Below are positions 35,600 through 47,469 of a stretch of DNA of 64,000 nucleotides, piece by piece. The notes under the pieces were generated by a model. It ran no database searches, was not told the origin of the DNA, and was given only the letters and a program-made list of their open reading frames with translations. Position 1 is the stretch's first letter. The number at the start of each line of letters is the position of its first letter. Where the stretch lies: positions 2,604,001 through 2,668,000 of the forward strand of contig NW_025408667.1 of the NCBI RefSeq assembly GCF_020360975.1, written 5' to 3'. Source of the DNA: Hirsutella rhossiliensis. Taxonomy: Eukaryota > Ascomycota > Sordariomycetes > Hypocreales > Ophiocordycipitaceae. The position numbers and the translations under genes are program-made.

Positions 35600-36290
35600 G
35601 CCTCCCTTAAAAAGTACTAGGTAAATAGTACTCTTTACTAGTTATTTCTTTTATAGTAGAATTATCCTTATTAAGAAACTTAAGGTATATAAGCAAAAGC
35701 GGAATTTTAGGAAATCAAGGAATCACGTAAGACTACGTAATAGAGGGGAAGAAGGAGTATAAGGTAGAATTTTCAACGGAATTTATTAGTAGTATATTAG
35801 TATATAGAAGAGGTGTTAAAGTTAATGATTCTATCTCTATCTACCAGCGGACATGCTGTCTTATATAGACAATTGTAGCTGAACGGAAGAACCTTTCGGG
35901 ACCAGATTTAGGCTGCCGTATAGCCCTGAGACTAGGGAATTCCGTGATACCTCGAGTGAATCTAGAAGTGTCTTGGTTCCTCTAATATTCGTGTTTAAAG
36001 GAGGTTGGTCGTGCCGGTGTTCTTAAGAGGTCTTAGCTAGCATTCTAAGCTAGCTCTATTCCTTCGATTCCCGATTATACGATAACCGGCAACCCGTTTA
36101 ATGCATAATAACATATAAAATAACGAGCGATTCTTGCTCTATAGGATAAGGTTTTATCTATAATTAATATACTACTTATTAGCTTATATAATCGGGAGAG
36201 TATATTATAGCTGCTTTATTTATAGTAGGAACACCGTTCCTTATAAAGAATAAGGTATATAATAGGAATATAAGGGAAAATTTTAAAACC
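35600..36290. other. Second LTR-like block with a RIP-free core
   Basis: From about 35,686 the sequence resembles the start of the copia-2 LTR (aagcaaaagcgg, then gaaggagtataaggtagaa and cggaatttat). It ends near 36,280 with ataataggaatataaggg, also found in that LTR. This suggests a diverged solo LTR. The middle, 35,826-36,116, is rich in intact CpA and TpG. It includes a 7-bp hairpin (agctagc/gctagct, 36,035-36,055). No gene was seen. Confidence 0.4.
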
Positions 36291-36480
36291 CTTTCTAGGA
36301 AAAACCTTAGTAAGAAAAATCCTAGTTATAGTTATAATTATTTCTCCTCTTTTTAAGTAAACCTTTATAAGGAAAAAGCCTTATAGATTTATTATTATAG
36401 GAAACCTTTTAATAAGGAAAAACCCTATTTTTATAAGTTGTTTTTTACTAATAAGAAACCTTTTTAAAGGAAAAACCTAT
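36285..36480. repeat. Degenerate aaggaaaaacc repeats
   Basis: Four to five imperfect copies of a motif close to ccttt-n-aaggaaaaaccc, partly palindromic, in the spacer between the LTR-like block and the copia RNase H end. Confidence 0.5.
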
Positions 36481-36579
36481 TAGTTATATATAGAGGAAAA
36501 GCTAAGAAAGCAAAAGATAGCTAAAAAACCTTTATTAAGGGGATATAAGCTTTTCCTTTTAAGGCTCTTTTAATTCCCT

Positions 36580-39500
36580 AAGGCAAAGAAGCTCTTAGAA
36601 CTTAAAGAATTTTTCTCTTCCTAGTTCCTTAGTAAATATATCGGCAATATTATCTTCGGATTTAATATAGAAAATCCGAATCTTCTTTTCCTTAATATTT
36701 TCTCGGGTATAGAAGTAAGCAATGTCTATATACTTTATCTTTTTATAAAATTCCGGATTTTCAGCTAATTTAATAGCTGCCTCGTTATCCGTTAAGATAG
36801 GAGGTATAGTATTAAGAATTCTAATAGATAAGCTATTATTTATCGTATAAAATAGCCGATTTAGATATAAAGCTTCTTTATTAGCCTCCTTAAGGGCAAT
36901 AAATTTAGCTTCGTAGGTTAATAGGGCTATAGAATTTTGCTTCTAGCAGGCCTAACTTATAATATTTTTATAAATATAGAAATAGTATCCGGAAACGGAT
37001 TTTCTAACTATAAGGTTAAACGCCTAGCTAGCGTCGGAATAACCTTTTATAAAATTATAGGTATAAGGGATATTATAATAATAAATTATCCCTAGGTTAG
37101 GATATTTATTTAAATATTTCTAGATAGTATTTAACGCTTTAAAATACGTATTATTTAGTTTAGAAGTAAATCTAGCGCAGGAAATAATAGTATATAAAAT
37201 GTCTGGCCTGCTTATTATAGCTAGATATAATAGAGCCCCTATTTCCTTTTAGTAAATAAGGATTTCTTTTTACGAAGGCGTTATAGTAGCCTTTTTAAGC
37301 TTTACTCCTACTATAGTAGGCGTATTAAAAGTCCTAAGTCTTCTTTATTATATTCTCGTATTTTATTATAAGTATATTTTCCTAGGATATAAATATCTCC
37401 TTTCTGCTTTAGTTTATAATTATATATATTCCTAAGAAGTCTTTTAGTTCGCCTAGAGGCTAAACCTTTATATAATCTGCTACTTTTTTAAGCAGACTAT
37501 TTATTATACCTCTATTAGGCCCTATTATTAGGAGGTTATCTACGTAGATTACTATCGCAATTTTATATTGCGTATTTATAAATACCCCTTTATTTATAGG
37601 AAGGGCCGAAAATCCTATCTTAGCTAATATAGAGCTAAGATAGTTATACTAGAGCTTTAGGATTTATTTAAGGCTATATAATGCTTTCTTTAATTTTGCT
37701 ACTAGCCTTTTCTTTTTATATAGCTCTAGAAACTATAAATAGCTAATATTATACTTATACTAGTTTTTATTAAACCAGTCTTTAAGTATTAGCTCTTTAT
37801 AGCCTATAGGGATTTTTATATAAATATCTATATCTATTTCGGTATATACAAAGGCATTTTTTATATCGTATTATAGTAGAGTATAATTATTAGAAATAGC
37901 TATTATAAGTAGTATTCTAATAGATTTAGGTCTTACTATCGTAGAAAACGTTTCTAAATAATCTAGGCCGTAGACCTAATTAAATCCTTATACTACGTAG
38001 CGGGCTTTATCTTTAATAATATTATTATTATTATCCTGCTTTAATTTATAGACCTAACGGCCGCCTAGAGCCTCCCTATTGCTAGGAAGAGGCTTTAATT
38101 CCTAGGTATTTTAGTTTAAGAGCTCTTCTATTTCTAGAAATATAGCTCTTTTCTATTCTATAGCTTCTAAGCTATTTATAGCCTATTTAAATGTTTTAGG
38201 CTCTATAGGATCCTTATTTTCTAGTAAAGATAGAATAATCTCTTTACTTTTACTATTTAATATAGTGTTTATTTCGGGGTATACGATATAGTCTTTATAA
38301 AATCCGTTTAGCTTCTTAGGTATATTAATACGGATTTTTAGATCCTTATTTAATCCCTTTTCTAAAAGAGGATTATTTCCCTTTTTTATAAAAAGGTTAT
38401 CTTCCTTCTCTATAAGAGGGTTATCTTCCTTCTCTATAGGAGGGTTATTTTCCTCTTCTTTTAAAGAAGAGTTATTATCTTCTTTATATATAGGTTCCCT
38501 TTATAAATAATTATCTAGGACCTTATTTATAGAAGGTAAGTTATTAAAGTCGAAGTCCTTAAGGTCTTCTTCCTTTTAATTTTCTATAAATTTATTTTCT
38601 AGGATAATAATATCTCTAGAAATTATTACCTTTCTTTTCGAAAAGTCATATATTTTATAAGCATTTTTAGTATAGCCTATAATAATACCCTTATAAGCCC
38701 TTGTCTCTAGCTTATCTAAGGGGTCTTTATTTTTATAATAAATAGTACTTCCGAAGGTCTTAATTTTCTCTAAGTCTTTTAAGGCTAGAGATTTATTTTC
38801 CTTCTTCTCTATAAGAGTTTAGAAGCCTATTCGTAAGTAAGGGGTCCTATTATATAAATAGGCTGCTGTTAGAACAGCTTCTCCCTATAGATATTTAGGC
38901 AGTTTTACCGTATATAAAATAGCTCGGACTTTATTTAAAATAGTCCTATTAATCCTCTTTATTGCTCCGTTTAATTCGGGAGTCCTAAGAGGGCTAGTAT
39001 AATATTTTATTCCCTTTCTTAAGCAGTAGGGTTTTATTTTATATAGGAATTCTTTTACGTTATCCGAAAAGACTTCCTTTATAGTAATATTATCAGTTAT
39101 TTTTAACTAAGGCTTTATATTCTAAGAATTTATCTAGGCTTCTACCTTAGATTTTATTAAAGATATTTCTAAATATCTTATCCTATGTCTAAAAGGATAT
39201 AAAGGAGGTGTATTTATTATAAGTAGGGGTCTTTATAGGTCCCTAAATATTAATAGTAACTCTATTAAGGTAATTATATACCTTATTAAATAGGGATTTA
39301 TTCCTCTTATTAGTTGCCTTTGCTTTAATATAAGCCTCGTATTCTTTGATTTTTATAATATCCTTCTTAGGGATAGTTATATCTTTATTATATCTTTTAA
39401 AGGTTTCTAGTAAGGCTTTAAGACTTATTTATCCTAGCCTTAAATACTATAAATAAAAGTCAAGGTCCTTTATATTATTCCTTATATTATTAATATTATA

Positions 39501-39900
39501 TAGGAATATCTTCTTCTTTAAGAAAGGAATTTCTAAAGAGAAGATATAAAGGTTATCTTACTATTTTCCTTTAGATATAATATTAGCTTAGTTATCTAGT
39601 AGGAAAATTTCCTTGCTATTAATAAAGGCATAAGTATTTTTAAAATACGATTAGCTTATAATATTTACCCTAATTCGGGTATAAAAGGCAGTTTCTTAAG
39701 ATAAATAGCCTTTTATTTTTCGGAAATCTAAAAAGAAGATCTCCGCAGCCTTTAACAATTATATAGGATGCCTTTCCCTAATTAACCTTAGTAGAGATAG
39801 TTCGAAAATTAATAAGGAATTTCTTTTCTAATACTATATACTTAGTAGCACCGGTATCGTATATAAAATTATAGAAATTTCTATTCTCTAAGGTTTTATA
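36580..39900 (-). pseudogene. Copia-2 pol: integrase, reverse transcriptase, RNase H
   Basis: Minus-strand text: integrase at about 38,880-39,120 with SDNVKEFLYKIKPYCLRKGI and PELNGAIKRINRTILNKVRA (Asp and Glu of the DDE triad visible); reverse transcriptase at about 37,000-38,300 with VIYVDNLLIIGPNRGI near 37,515-37,560 (YVDD with the second Asp as Asn); RNase H/C-terminus at about 36,600-36,990 ending in a SEDNIADIFTKEL segment. RIP is lighter than in the gypsy elements, so more of the protein is readable. The order IN-RT-RH identifies Ty1/copia rather than gypsy. Confidence 0.87.
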
Positions 39901-39999
39901 AGGGATTTCCTCTTTTTACCTTATATATAAGGTCTTTAATTCGAGAGGAATTTAAAGATCCTATTTGCCTATTATTAAATACGGCTTTTTTAAGGATAT

Positions 40000-41010
40000 T
40001 CGAAGAGATATATACCTCTGCTTCTTCTTCGGAGCTTTTATAGCCTCTAGGGGTAGGAGGAGGAATAGAAAAATCGATTTCTAGTTCTTTATCCGTTTAA
40101 TTATCGATTTCTATTTTTTCTGCTTCCGATATATATAGAGAAGAGGGTTTTTTCGTCTTCTTATCGACGTGAGAGTCTAATTCGATAGGATTTCCTTCTA
40201 TAGAAGGTTTTCTAGGCCTCTTAGAAGGTATTCCTTTCTTTTAATTTTTTGAATTTTTAGAAAAGCCTTTAAGGGCCTTTTCCGGGTAAAGATAGTAGCA
40301 ATCTTTAACTAGATGCCCTTTCTTCTTATAGTAAGTGCATTATAATATAATTTTTATCTTTTTCTAGGGCTTCTTAGTAAAGAAAGCTTACTTAGGAGGA
40401 TTTTCTAGAAACTTAGTCCTCTTAAATTCGTTTATAAGACTACTAGAGAGAGACTCTAGATTAAAAGCTTCTAAGTTATTTCGAAGAGCTTACGTTATAT
40501 TAGTTATATAGCTAGAAAACGAGCCCGAAAGGCTGTTTAAAATCCAAGCTATAATAACTACTTCTAGAATTATAATATTCCGTGCTTTAGCTCTTCGAAT
40601 ACCTCTTTACCTTATTTAGGTAGCCTTCTAGGGATTGAAATCCCTACCGAAGTATTAAAAAGCTCCTTTATAAGTAGGTAATTCGAGGTAAAGGAAATAG
40701 TGTTATATAGGTTTTTTAACCTATCCTACGCCTCTTTAGCATTTATTATATGCTTTATTTAGGTTAAAGGACTATCTTTAATATAAAGAAAAATCAAAGT
40801 AAGTGCTTCTTTTATTTTCGAGTAATTTTCTTACTATATAGTAGTAGAAAGCTTCTCTCTAACTAAAAGAGCCTATATTCGAATAGCCTAGAAGATATAG
40901 TTAGAACTACCCTTAAGTTTAGCAAATTCGAACTTATCCCTAGAGCCTATTTTTAGAGAATTCGAGGTCGTATTAAAATATCGAAGATTTTTCGAAGTTA
41001 TTACCCGACT
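40000..41010 (-). pseudogene. Copia-2 gag with CCHC knuckle
   Basis: The minus strand has a zinc knuckle at about 40,280-40,345 (CTYYKKKGHLVKDCYY; one Cys mutated to Tyr), preceded by a helical gag region up to about 41,000 and followed by an acidic, Ser/Pro-rich linker leading to protease and integrase. The start is not fixed. The primer-binding-like site lies just outside, next to the 5' LTR. Confidence 0.65.
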
Positions 41011-41034
41011 TATAGAGAAGCCGGGCTTATAACC

Positions 41035-41731
41035 TATAAGAAGGTATAAGCAATAAGCGTAGAATCGGGTAATCGATAACGTAAGCGGAAAGATCGGTCG
41101 AGGGAGTATAGGGTAGGATTTCGTCCGGAATTTATAACGAGCATATAAGGGGCTAAATAATATATTAAAAGAATAGCGTTGTAAAAGATGCTTACGAACT
41201 TGCTTATTCTATCTACTACTCCCAGGGAAATCCTTCGTCTTTTATAGGCTATTGCTCGCCCACTAGTAGACCAATTAGTTAGCTTTCTAGCATATTCTAT
41301 AGTGCTTAAAAAGCTCTATCTATAGTATATCTTCCTAACTTAGTAGGTGGTCTGATTGTGGCGTGATGGTTAACGTAAGACTATGGGTTCTAGTATAAGT
41401 AGTGGATTTAACTAGAATGTTCTATGCCCTACCTATTCTCGTATCGCGGATATCTTCGGAACCGCTAGGCCAAAATGGGCAATAGGGTATCCGTTCTGCT
41501 CGTAATTAACTTATGCATTTTATGCATATTTTTGTTTATAAGGATAAGCTTATCCTAACCCGCTTTCCCTAGAGGAAGGTATAGATGTCTAGTAGAGGTC
41601 TTTGTCTTTTAAGGGTTATTCCCTTAGACTGTATTATAGAGCCTCTTTTTACTAGCTTATTCTATAAAGCCTCCCTATGCCTATTATTTCTTTATAATAG
41701 TAAAATAGGAATATAAGGGTATATTCTTATA
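41035..41731. repeat. Copia-2 right (5') LTR, interrupted
   Basis: Same LTR as at 35,241 (TATAAGAAGG ... TTCTTATA). It is split by 41,254-41,592, which is absent from the left LTR. Without the insertion the length is 358 bp. Confidence 0.85.
41254..41592 (+). mobile_element. RIP-free 339-bp insertion, possible SINE
   Basis: It replaces a single base of the left LTR sequence at ctatt/tagagg. It is full of intact CpA and TpG, in contrast to both flanks. At 41,359-41,369 tggcgtgatgg resembles a pol III A box, and gggttctag at about 41,385-41,393 resembles a B box with slightly short spacing; the preceding ggtctgatt is tRNA-like. No target-site duplication is clear. It could also be a MITE or a fragment of unique DNA. 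Confidence 0.35.
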
Positions 41732-42120
41732 ATATTACTAAGAAAAGCGATATAGAAAGGCTTCTAGATAGTAACTACTTTAACTTAGTAGGAGAGTCGG
41801 CTATTACTTATAAGTTCGAGTTAAGAATAAGACCGATCTAATACTTTAAATGCTAAGAGATTAGTTATAAAGTATATTTATATAAGAAGTAGCGGATATA
41901 TAGTAGGTGCGTAAATACTAGGTATTACTACCGAGAGTATATAGCGATTAAGCTAAAATACGTCCTATATAGCAGACTATATAAGTCGTTTAGCTAAAAG
42001 TATAAGATAAGGAACCTAAGTAGCGATACTTAAGTCCCTCTATATCCTATAGCTAAATATATATAAGAGTAATATAGTATAGTAGATTCTAATAAATAAT
42101 AAAGACTTAAAGGATTTTAC
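41732..42120 (+). pseudogene. LINE-2 ORF1, C-terminal part with zinc knuckles
   Basis: Continuation of the frame cut at 35,240. The plus strand reads LVGESAITYKFEL, then degraded knuckles around 41,845-41,980 (YFKC, YLYKK, YSRC, with Tyr standing for RIP-mutated Cys). Nucleic-acid-binding CCHC modules are expected at the end of a LINE ORF1. Confidence 0.7.
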
Positions 42121-42124
42121 TATA

Positions 42125-43657
42125 CTAGCTATATCTAAGCTATATATATATAATATTAATAGAAAGGTAAGAATAAGTTTTATAAGATACTATAACTAGA
42201 TAAAGATAATTCCGATATATATTCGTAATGCCTTATAGCCGATCTATAGTATGCTTTAGATCTAAAGTAACCTTAAGGCGGAGTAAGTACTTATACTATT
42301 AGCCGATCTTATAATAGCGATACTCTAACTTAAGGGAAGGGAGGTAATAGTAGTATTAGTATATATATAAGGAAAGAACGATAAAGCGCTAACGAACGCA
42401 ATAGAACTATTACGCGATATAATCGATCGCTTTTATAATAGGATAGGGAGACGTATTAATATAGTTTTAGCGGGGGACTTTAACTACTACGACCCCTTCT
42501 AGGGCGGAGATAAAGTATTAGCGAGTAGATAAGGGGAGGGCGAACCTATTATTAACCTAATAGGCGACTTTAGTCTTAGTAGCCTTCTCTTAAGAGGGAT
42601 AAATATATAGTAAAGGTCGGATAAGGAGAGTACTATCGACTTAGTATTAGTATTAGCGGAACTAGTAAACGAGTTAATATCCTATATAATTTATTTAATA
42701 AAGTATAGATTAAACTATAGAGCGATCTAAACGACCTTTAATATTCGAGTACTAAAGTATACCTTTCTATAGCGCCTAATACTTAAGAACGCGCTATAGA
42801 TCGCTATCGTAACTAGGGTCGAGGACGAGCTTTAGCCTCTTTTATAGACTATAGGGGTATAAATATAGGCGGATTAGCTTATACGGGTAGTTACTAAGGC
42901 GCTTTAAGATCTAACCCCTTAAGCCTAGCCGCCGCTATACGTAAAGCGATACTAGATAAAGGACTTAATATAACTCTATCGGACGTATATATATTAGCGT
43001 AATTAAGTAAGGGCGTAGTAAAGAGCTAATTAATCACGGCCGGATCTAGAGCAGCGCGCTAAGGAGGCTATAAAGGAGTACTATAATAATTTATAGAGAT
43101 AAAAGAAGGCTTATTAAGATAACTTCGTTATCGAAGGGAGTAATATCTAGAGGGCTACTAAGTATTTAAAGCCTAGTATAGAGATAATAGATAATAAGGT
43201 GCCCCCGCTAAAGAGAGCTAATAGCTCGATTACTAAAAGTATAGGCGAGTAAGCTAAGGAACTCTTAAGTACCTTCTTTCCGCTTCTATTAATAAGGATC
43301 GAGCTAGAGGGTAAACGTTTATAGAGATAAGAAATAGCTATACTAGACCTTACCTTATAAGAGATTAAGGAGAAGGTAATAGTAGCGAAGCCCTAGAAAG
43401 CGCTTAGTAAGGATAGCCTTCCTACGATTATATAAAAGAAGCTCTAGTATATAGTTAAGTACTAAGTATAGACGCTCTTTAGCTTATCGCTTTAAGAGGG
43501 CGTTATACTTTATTAATAGCGAATAGCTAAGATTATTCCCTTAAGGAAACTAGATAAAAGGGATTATACCTTAGCTAAGGTATAGTAACTAATTTCTCTC
43601 TTATTAACGCTTAGTAAAATCCTAGAAGTAGTCGTTATAGAACGTATTAGCTATATA
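42125..43657 (+). pseudogene. LINE-2 ORF2: endonuclease and first part of RT
   Basis: The plus strand reads an APE-type endonuclease with AGDFNYYDPF at about 42,473-42,500, then LASAEL/SDHRA-type motifs degraded near 42,650-42,730, a Trp/Arg-rich linker, then the RT entry (PISLLSTLSKILE at about 43,592-43,630). The frame stops at the gypsy-2 insertion and resumes at 49,294. ORF2 supplies nicking and target-primed reverse transcription. Confidence 0.78.
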
Positions 43658-43914
43658 TATAAGGGAATATATATTACGGTACGATTAGTTAGGTAGTAAA
43701 GATAGCTAGAAGTACTACGCTATATATATTATATTCTTTTTATTATAAGACTAAAGCTTATAAGAGGAGTAATTTTTCCTCTTTTATTAAAATAGCGAGT
43801 AGTCTATAATATATAAGTAAGGTAAGTACGATTCCCTACTAATACCCTACTAATATATTAGTACTATATACCTAAGTGCTTTATTAGCCTATACCTCTTA
43901 GTAGCGCTCTTATA
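43658..43914. repeat. Gypsy-2 copy 1, left (3') LTR
   Basis: 257 bp; matches 49,037-49,293 and 60,125-60,382 with transitions as the main differences. Confidence 0.85.
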
Positions 43915-44279
43915 ATTATCTCCCTTCTTATATAAACGTCTTAGCTATATCTTAAATATATATTACTTTCGCTATACTATATATATTCGGTTAAAAAGAA
44001 AGGTAGTTTTAGTTATATATCGCGTATAAACGCCTATATAAGTATATATTAGTCTATGCTCTATAATATTAATAGTTATTATACTAGCGGTTACCGCTAA
44101 GTAACTACTATAGTATCGCTTATATATCGGCCGCGTAACTATAATATAAAGAGCGTATATATATATCTCTTACTTCTTCTATTTTCTTTTTTTCTTTAAC
44201 TCTTTTACTTATAATTACTATAGAGTTTTATACCTTTTTTTATTAATCCCTTATACCTTTTTTTATTACTTTTTATCGA

Positions 44280-45870
44280 CGATTTATTAACGATAATACC
44301 TTTTATATTAAAGAAAATAAAGAACTATAACGCCGATTTCCTACGCTATATATAGGAGTAGGTAGCGGTAAGTTCGCCCTTAATATATAAGCGATTAGCT
44401 TAGAAGTCTTATAGCGATATTAGTTCCCTTTTAGCGAAGAAAGCTAAGAAAGATATAGGGGAATCTTAGTCCTAAGAGACTTTTAGTCTAGGACCTAACG
44501 TTAGCGAGGGTTATACCCCTATTACCCCGCTAAATACCTTAACTCTAACTATTAATAAGCTTACCTTTATAGGCTAGGAAACTTATAAGTCTATTACCCT
44601 TATTAGCGATACTAATACTAGTAAGGAGATTATACTTAGGCGCTCCTAGGTAAGTGCCGATAACCTAGCTACTTAATCTTAATAAGGCAGCTCTAGCTAA
44701 TAAGAGATTATCGCTTAAGCCGCTCCTTAAAATAAGTAGGCCGATATTAACGATAAGGCTTAGCTAAATAAGGGCTAAGACTATCCCGATACTTAACTAA
44801 ATAAGGGCTAAGATAATAATAACGGTAATAATAGAGACGGCCGCGATCTAACTCCTCCTACTAATAAACCTAAGAACGGCGGCGCTAGAGATAAGGGTAC
44901 CTAAGTAGCGGTATAAGGTAGTCGCGCTCCTATAAAAAAGCGCACTTAATTTAAGGCTAAAGCCCGCTTAGTTAAGGCTTAGGGGGTTATCCCTTATAAG
45001 CTCTAGTATATATATTATTTTAGGATAGTCGTTAAGGAGTATAGTATAACTAAGCCTAAGCCTATTAAGGTGCTCTTAATTAGCTATATTTTCTTAGGGG
45101 TTTCCTTAACGCGCTATAAGTAGTACTATAGATATACCGCGACCTATAACTAAGTAAGTTTCCCCTTAACTTTAAATATTACGATTAATAAGCTAATCCT
45201 TCTTAAGGCCGCTACTCTTATATTTAGTAACTAGGTTAATATAGTCGCTATTATTAAGTACTTATATAAGCTTAATAAGCTAAAGACTAATAATAAGGAT
45301 ATTAAGGATAATAGCTTAAATATAAGCGTGCTTATTTTTAAGGAAGCTAATTAGCGCTATCTCGCTATTATAGTATAATATTTAGCTAAGGCTTTTAACG
45401 CTACTAAGATAGCTTATTATAAGTCCTTTAAGACTATAAGTATATAAAAGTCTATTATTATAAGTTTTATCCGACCTTTTTATTAGCGACCGCTTAATAA
45501 TATATTAAGTTAAGCGTGCCGACTACTATATATTAATTAATAAGCGCCGCGAGCTTATTATTTACCTTAACCCTACGCCCTTATTTAATATTACTTATAT
45601 AAGCCTAGAGTACTAAGCCTAGGAATCCTAGTTAAAACTCCGCTTTATTAATAGCGATATAGGCTATACTTTATAGTAATACGCCTTACTATTTACTAAA
45701 GCTAAGGTAAGTACTATACTAATAAAGATAGGTCTTAATATAAAGGATAAGAAAGGAGCGAAGGATAGGGTAGTTTTAGTATTTCTAGAGGTATTTAGTA
45801 TAGCGGAGGGGGCGCCTTAGTTAGTTTCCGCTACGCCGATAAAGAAAAGGGGTAGTTAAAAGTAATAAAT
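44280..45870 (+). pseudogene. Long antisense ORF of gypsy-2, copy 1
   Basis: A plus-strand frame of about 530 codons read through RIP stops, opposite to gag and integrase of the same element. The N-terminal part is Lys/Ser/Thr-rich (SLLAKKAKKDIG). A Gln/Asn/Asp-rich linker (44,660-44,870, with LNKG repeated twice) and a basic stretch follow. The C-terminal region is structured-looking, with TLNITINKLILLKAATLIF at about 45,165-45,225. The second copy at 60,740-62,330 keeps the frame. No family was recognised. By position it corresponds to the antisense ORF of gypsy-1, but no sequence similarity to it was seen. Confidence 0.5.
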
Positions 45871-46079
45871 AGGTCTTATCTTTCTTTTATTTAGTTATAA
45901 CTATCTTTCTCTCTTTTATTATTAAGGTCTTAATAAAGTTATAGTTTAGTTTTATTTTCCTTAATAATATTTAATAAGTAGTATAGATAGTTTTCCCTTA
46001 TTCTCTTATTTTACTATTTTATATATAGTTATAAGATATTTAAGCATACTAATATATTAATAAGTTAGTAGCGATTTAG

Positions 46080-47460
46080 TAGGGATTCGTTACTAATTTG
46101 ATTGTATCTCCTTACGCTAATAGGTTTCCTTACCTTACTTAGTCTTATACTTCTTTTTCCTAGTTAAGAGAGTAGTATATTCTTTAATAAGGTCTTAGCT
46201 ATTCGCTATATCTTTAGTATCGACCTATTAGTTATACTTAGCTAGCTATCCTTTTTATTTAGTAAGGAAAAAGGTATCGCCCTTAGATCTCTTTTAGTCT
46301 TTAATCTCTTAAACTTCTTATTTACCTTTATTATCCTCTAAGTTTAGTATTAGTAAGGTTTTAATATCTTTATAAGTGCCTTTTCTCTCCTTTTATAGCT
46401 CTAAGAGCTTAATATAAAAAGCGTTATAAAGGCGTAAGTACTTTTTAAGGAGTATAAAACGATATACTTACTTTCTAAGAGCTTATAAGACCTAAAACGG
46501 TCTAATATACCTAGGTAAGAGTTTTCCTTTTTTATCCTTAAAGTATTAGTTCTTTATCGATAGTACTATAAGGTCTCTTACTTTTAATATAAGCGGTTAA
46601 TATCTTAAATTATAGTATTTTACTTACGATTTAATAGCCTTTCCTTAGTATTTCTTAAGCTTCTTTTATAGCTCTTATAGCTTAGTAACTCTTACTCTTA
46701 CTTTAAGTACCCCCCTTTAAATAATATCGTCCTTAGAATTAATATAGAAGTTTAGTTAGTAACCTATTAACGCTTTATTAAGTAATAACCTAGTTATTAT
46801 ATTCTTTATATTATTATATATAAATTAAGTAATATATAAGAGTAATACTTAGTTAGTTTATTTTAAGTTAATAAAGTATCTTAAGTAGTACTATATAGCT
46901 TAGTTTATTCGTTTTATTTACCTATTAGTTTATAAGTAAAATACTATTAATAGCCTATATTTTACTTATAAGATAAAATAAAGATTTAACTAGAACTTAC
47001 TTATAAATAAGGACCCTTTATCTAAGATAATACTTTTTAGAGGTTTATATACTAATTTAACTTAGTAATAGAATAATTCTACTAGCTCTAGAGCTATTAT
47101 TATCTTAGAAATAGGAAATACAAAATAATACTTAGTATATTAGTCTACGATTACTAGGATCGTATTAGCGTCTTATTTATTATACTATACTTTAAGTAGA
47201 CCTATAATAAAGTCTATTAATAATTCTTCCTATAGTTATATAGGATATAGTAATAATTATATAGTACTATAAAGGAGATGCTTCCTAGATACTATACCTT
47301 AATATACTAAGTATAACTAAATATATTTATTTATATTTTTTATTATTCTATCTTAGTAGAAGTTCCTTACTAGTAGTTCGCTAGTATATTAAGAGCTAAA
47401 GTATCTTACTAATAGATCGTTATAAAAGAGCTATATTAGCTCTTACTATAAGACTACTTT
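46080..47460 (-). pseudogene. Gypsy-2 integrase, copy 1
   Basis: Minus-strand text: an HHCC-type region near 47,290-47,440 (RNFY, then NINKYI and GIVSRKHL), then LLIDFIIGL and ANTILVIVD at about 47,155-47,235 (first catalytic Asp), then a LDKGSLFISKF segment near 47,000-47,040 (second Asp). The last catalytic Glu and C-terminal parts lie further down to about 46,100 and are degraded. The integrase inserts the cDNA copy into the genome. Confidence 0.75.
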
Positions 47461-47469
47461 TAGTATTTA

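Larger units (their letters stand above)
35241..41731 (-). mobile_element. Copia-2: Ty1/copia retrotransposon inside LINE-2 ORF1
   Basis: LTRs at 35,241-35,599 and 41,035-41,731 (the latter enlarged by a 339-bp insertion). They are flanked by ATATT at 35,236-35,240 and 41,732-41,736. Joining the flanks restores the LINE-2 ORF1 frame (VVYIT...). The minus strand codes gag, integrase, RT and RNase H in copia order. Next to the 5' LTR (41,019-41,034, minus strand) lies ggttataagcccggct, which fits priming by the anticodon-loop half of initiator tRNA-Met, known from Drosophila copia. Confidence 0.87.

Noticed and set aside
36063..36073. ttcgattcccg resembling a tRNA T-loop
   Set aside because: No T-stem pairing or acceptor stem could be formed around it; not a tRNA gene.
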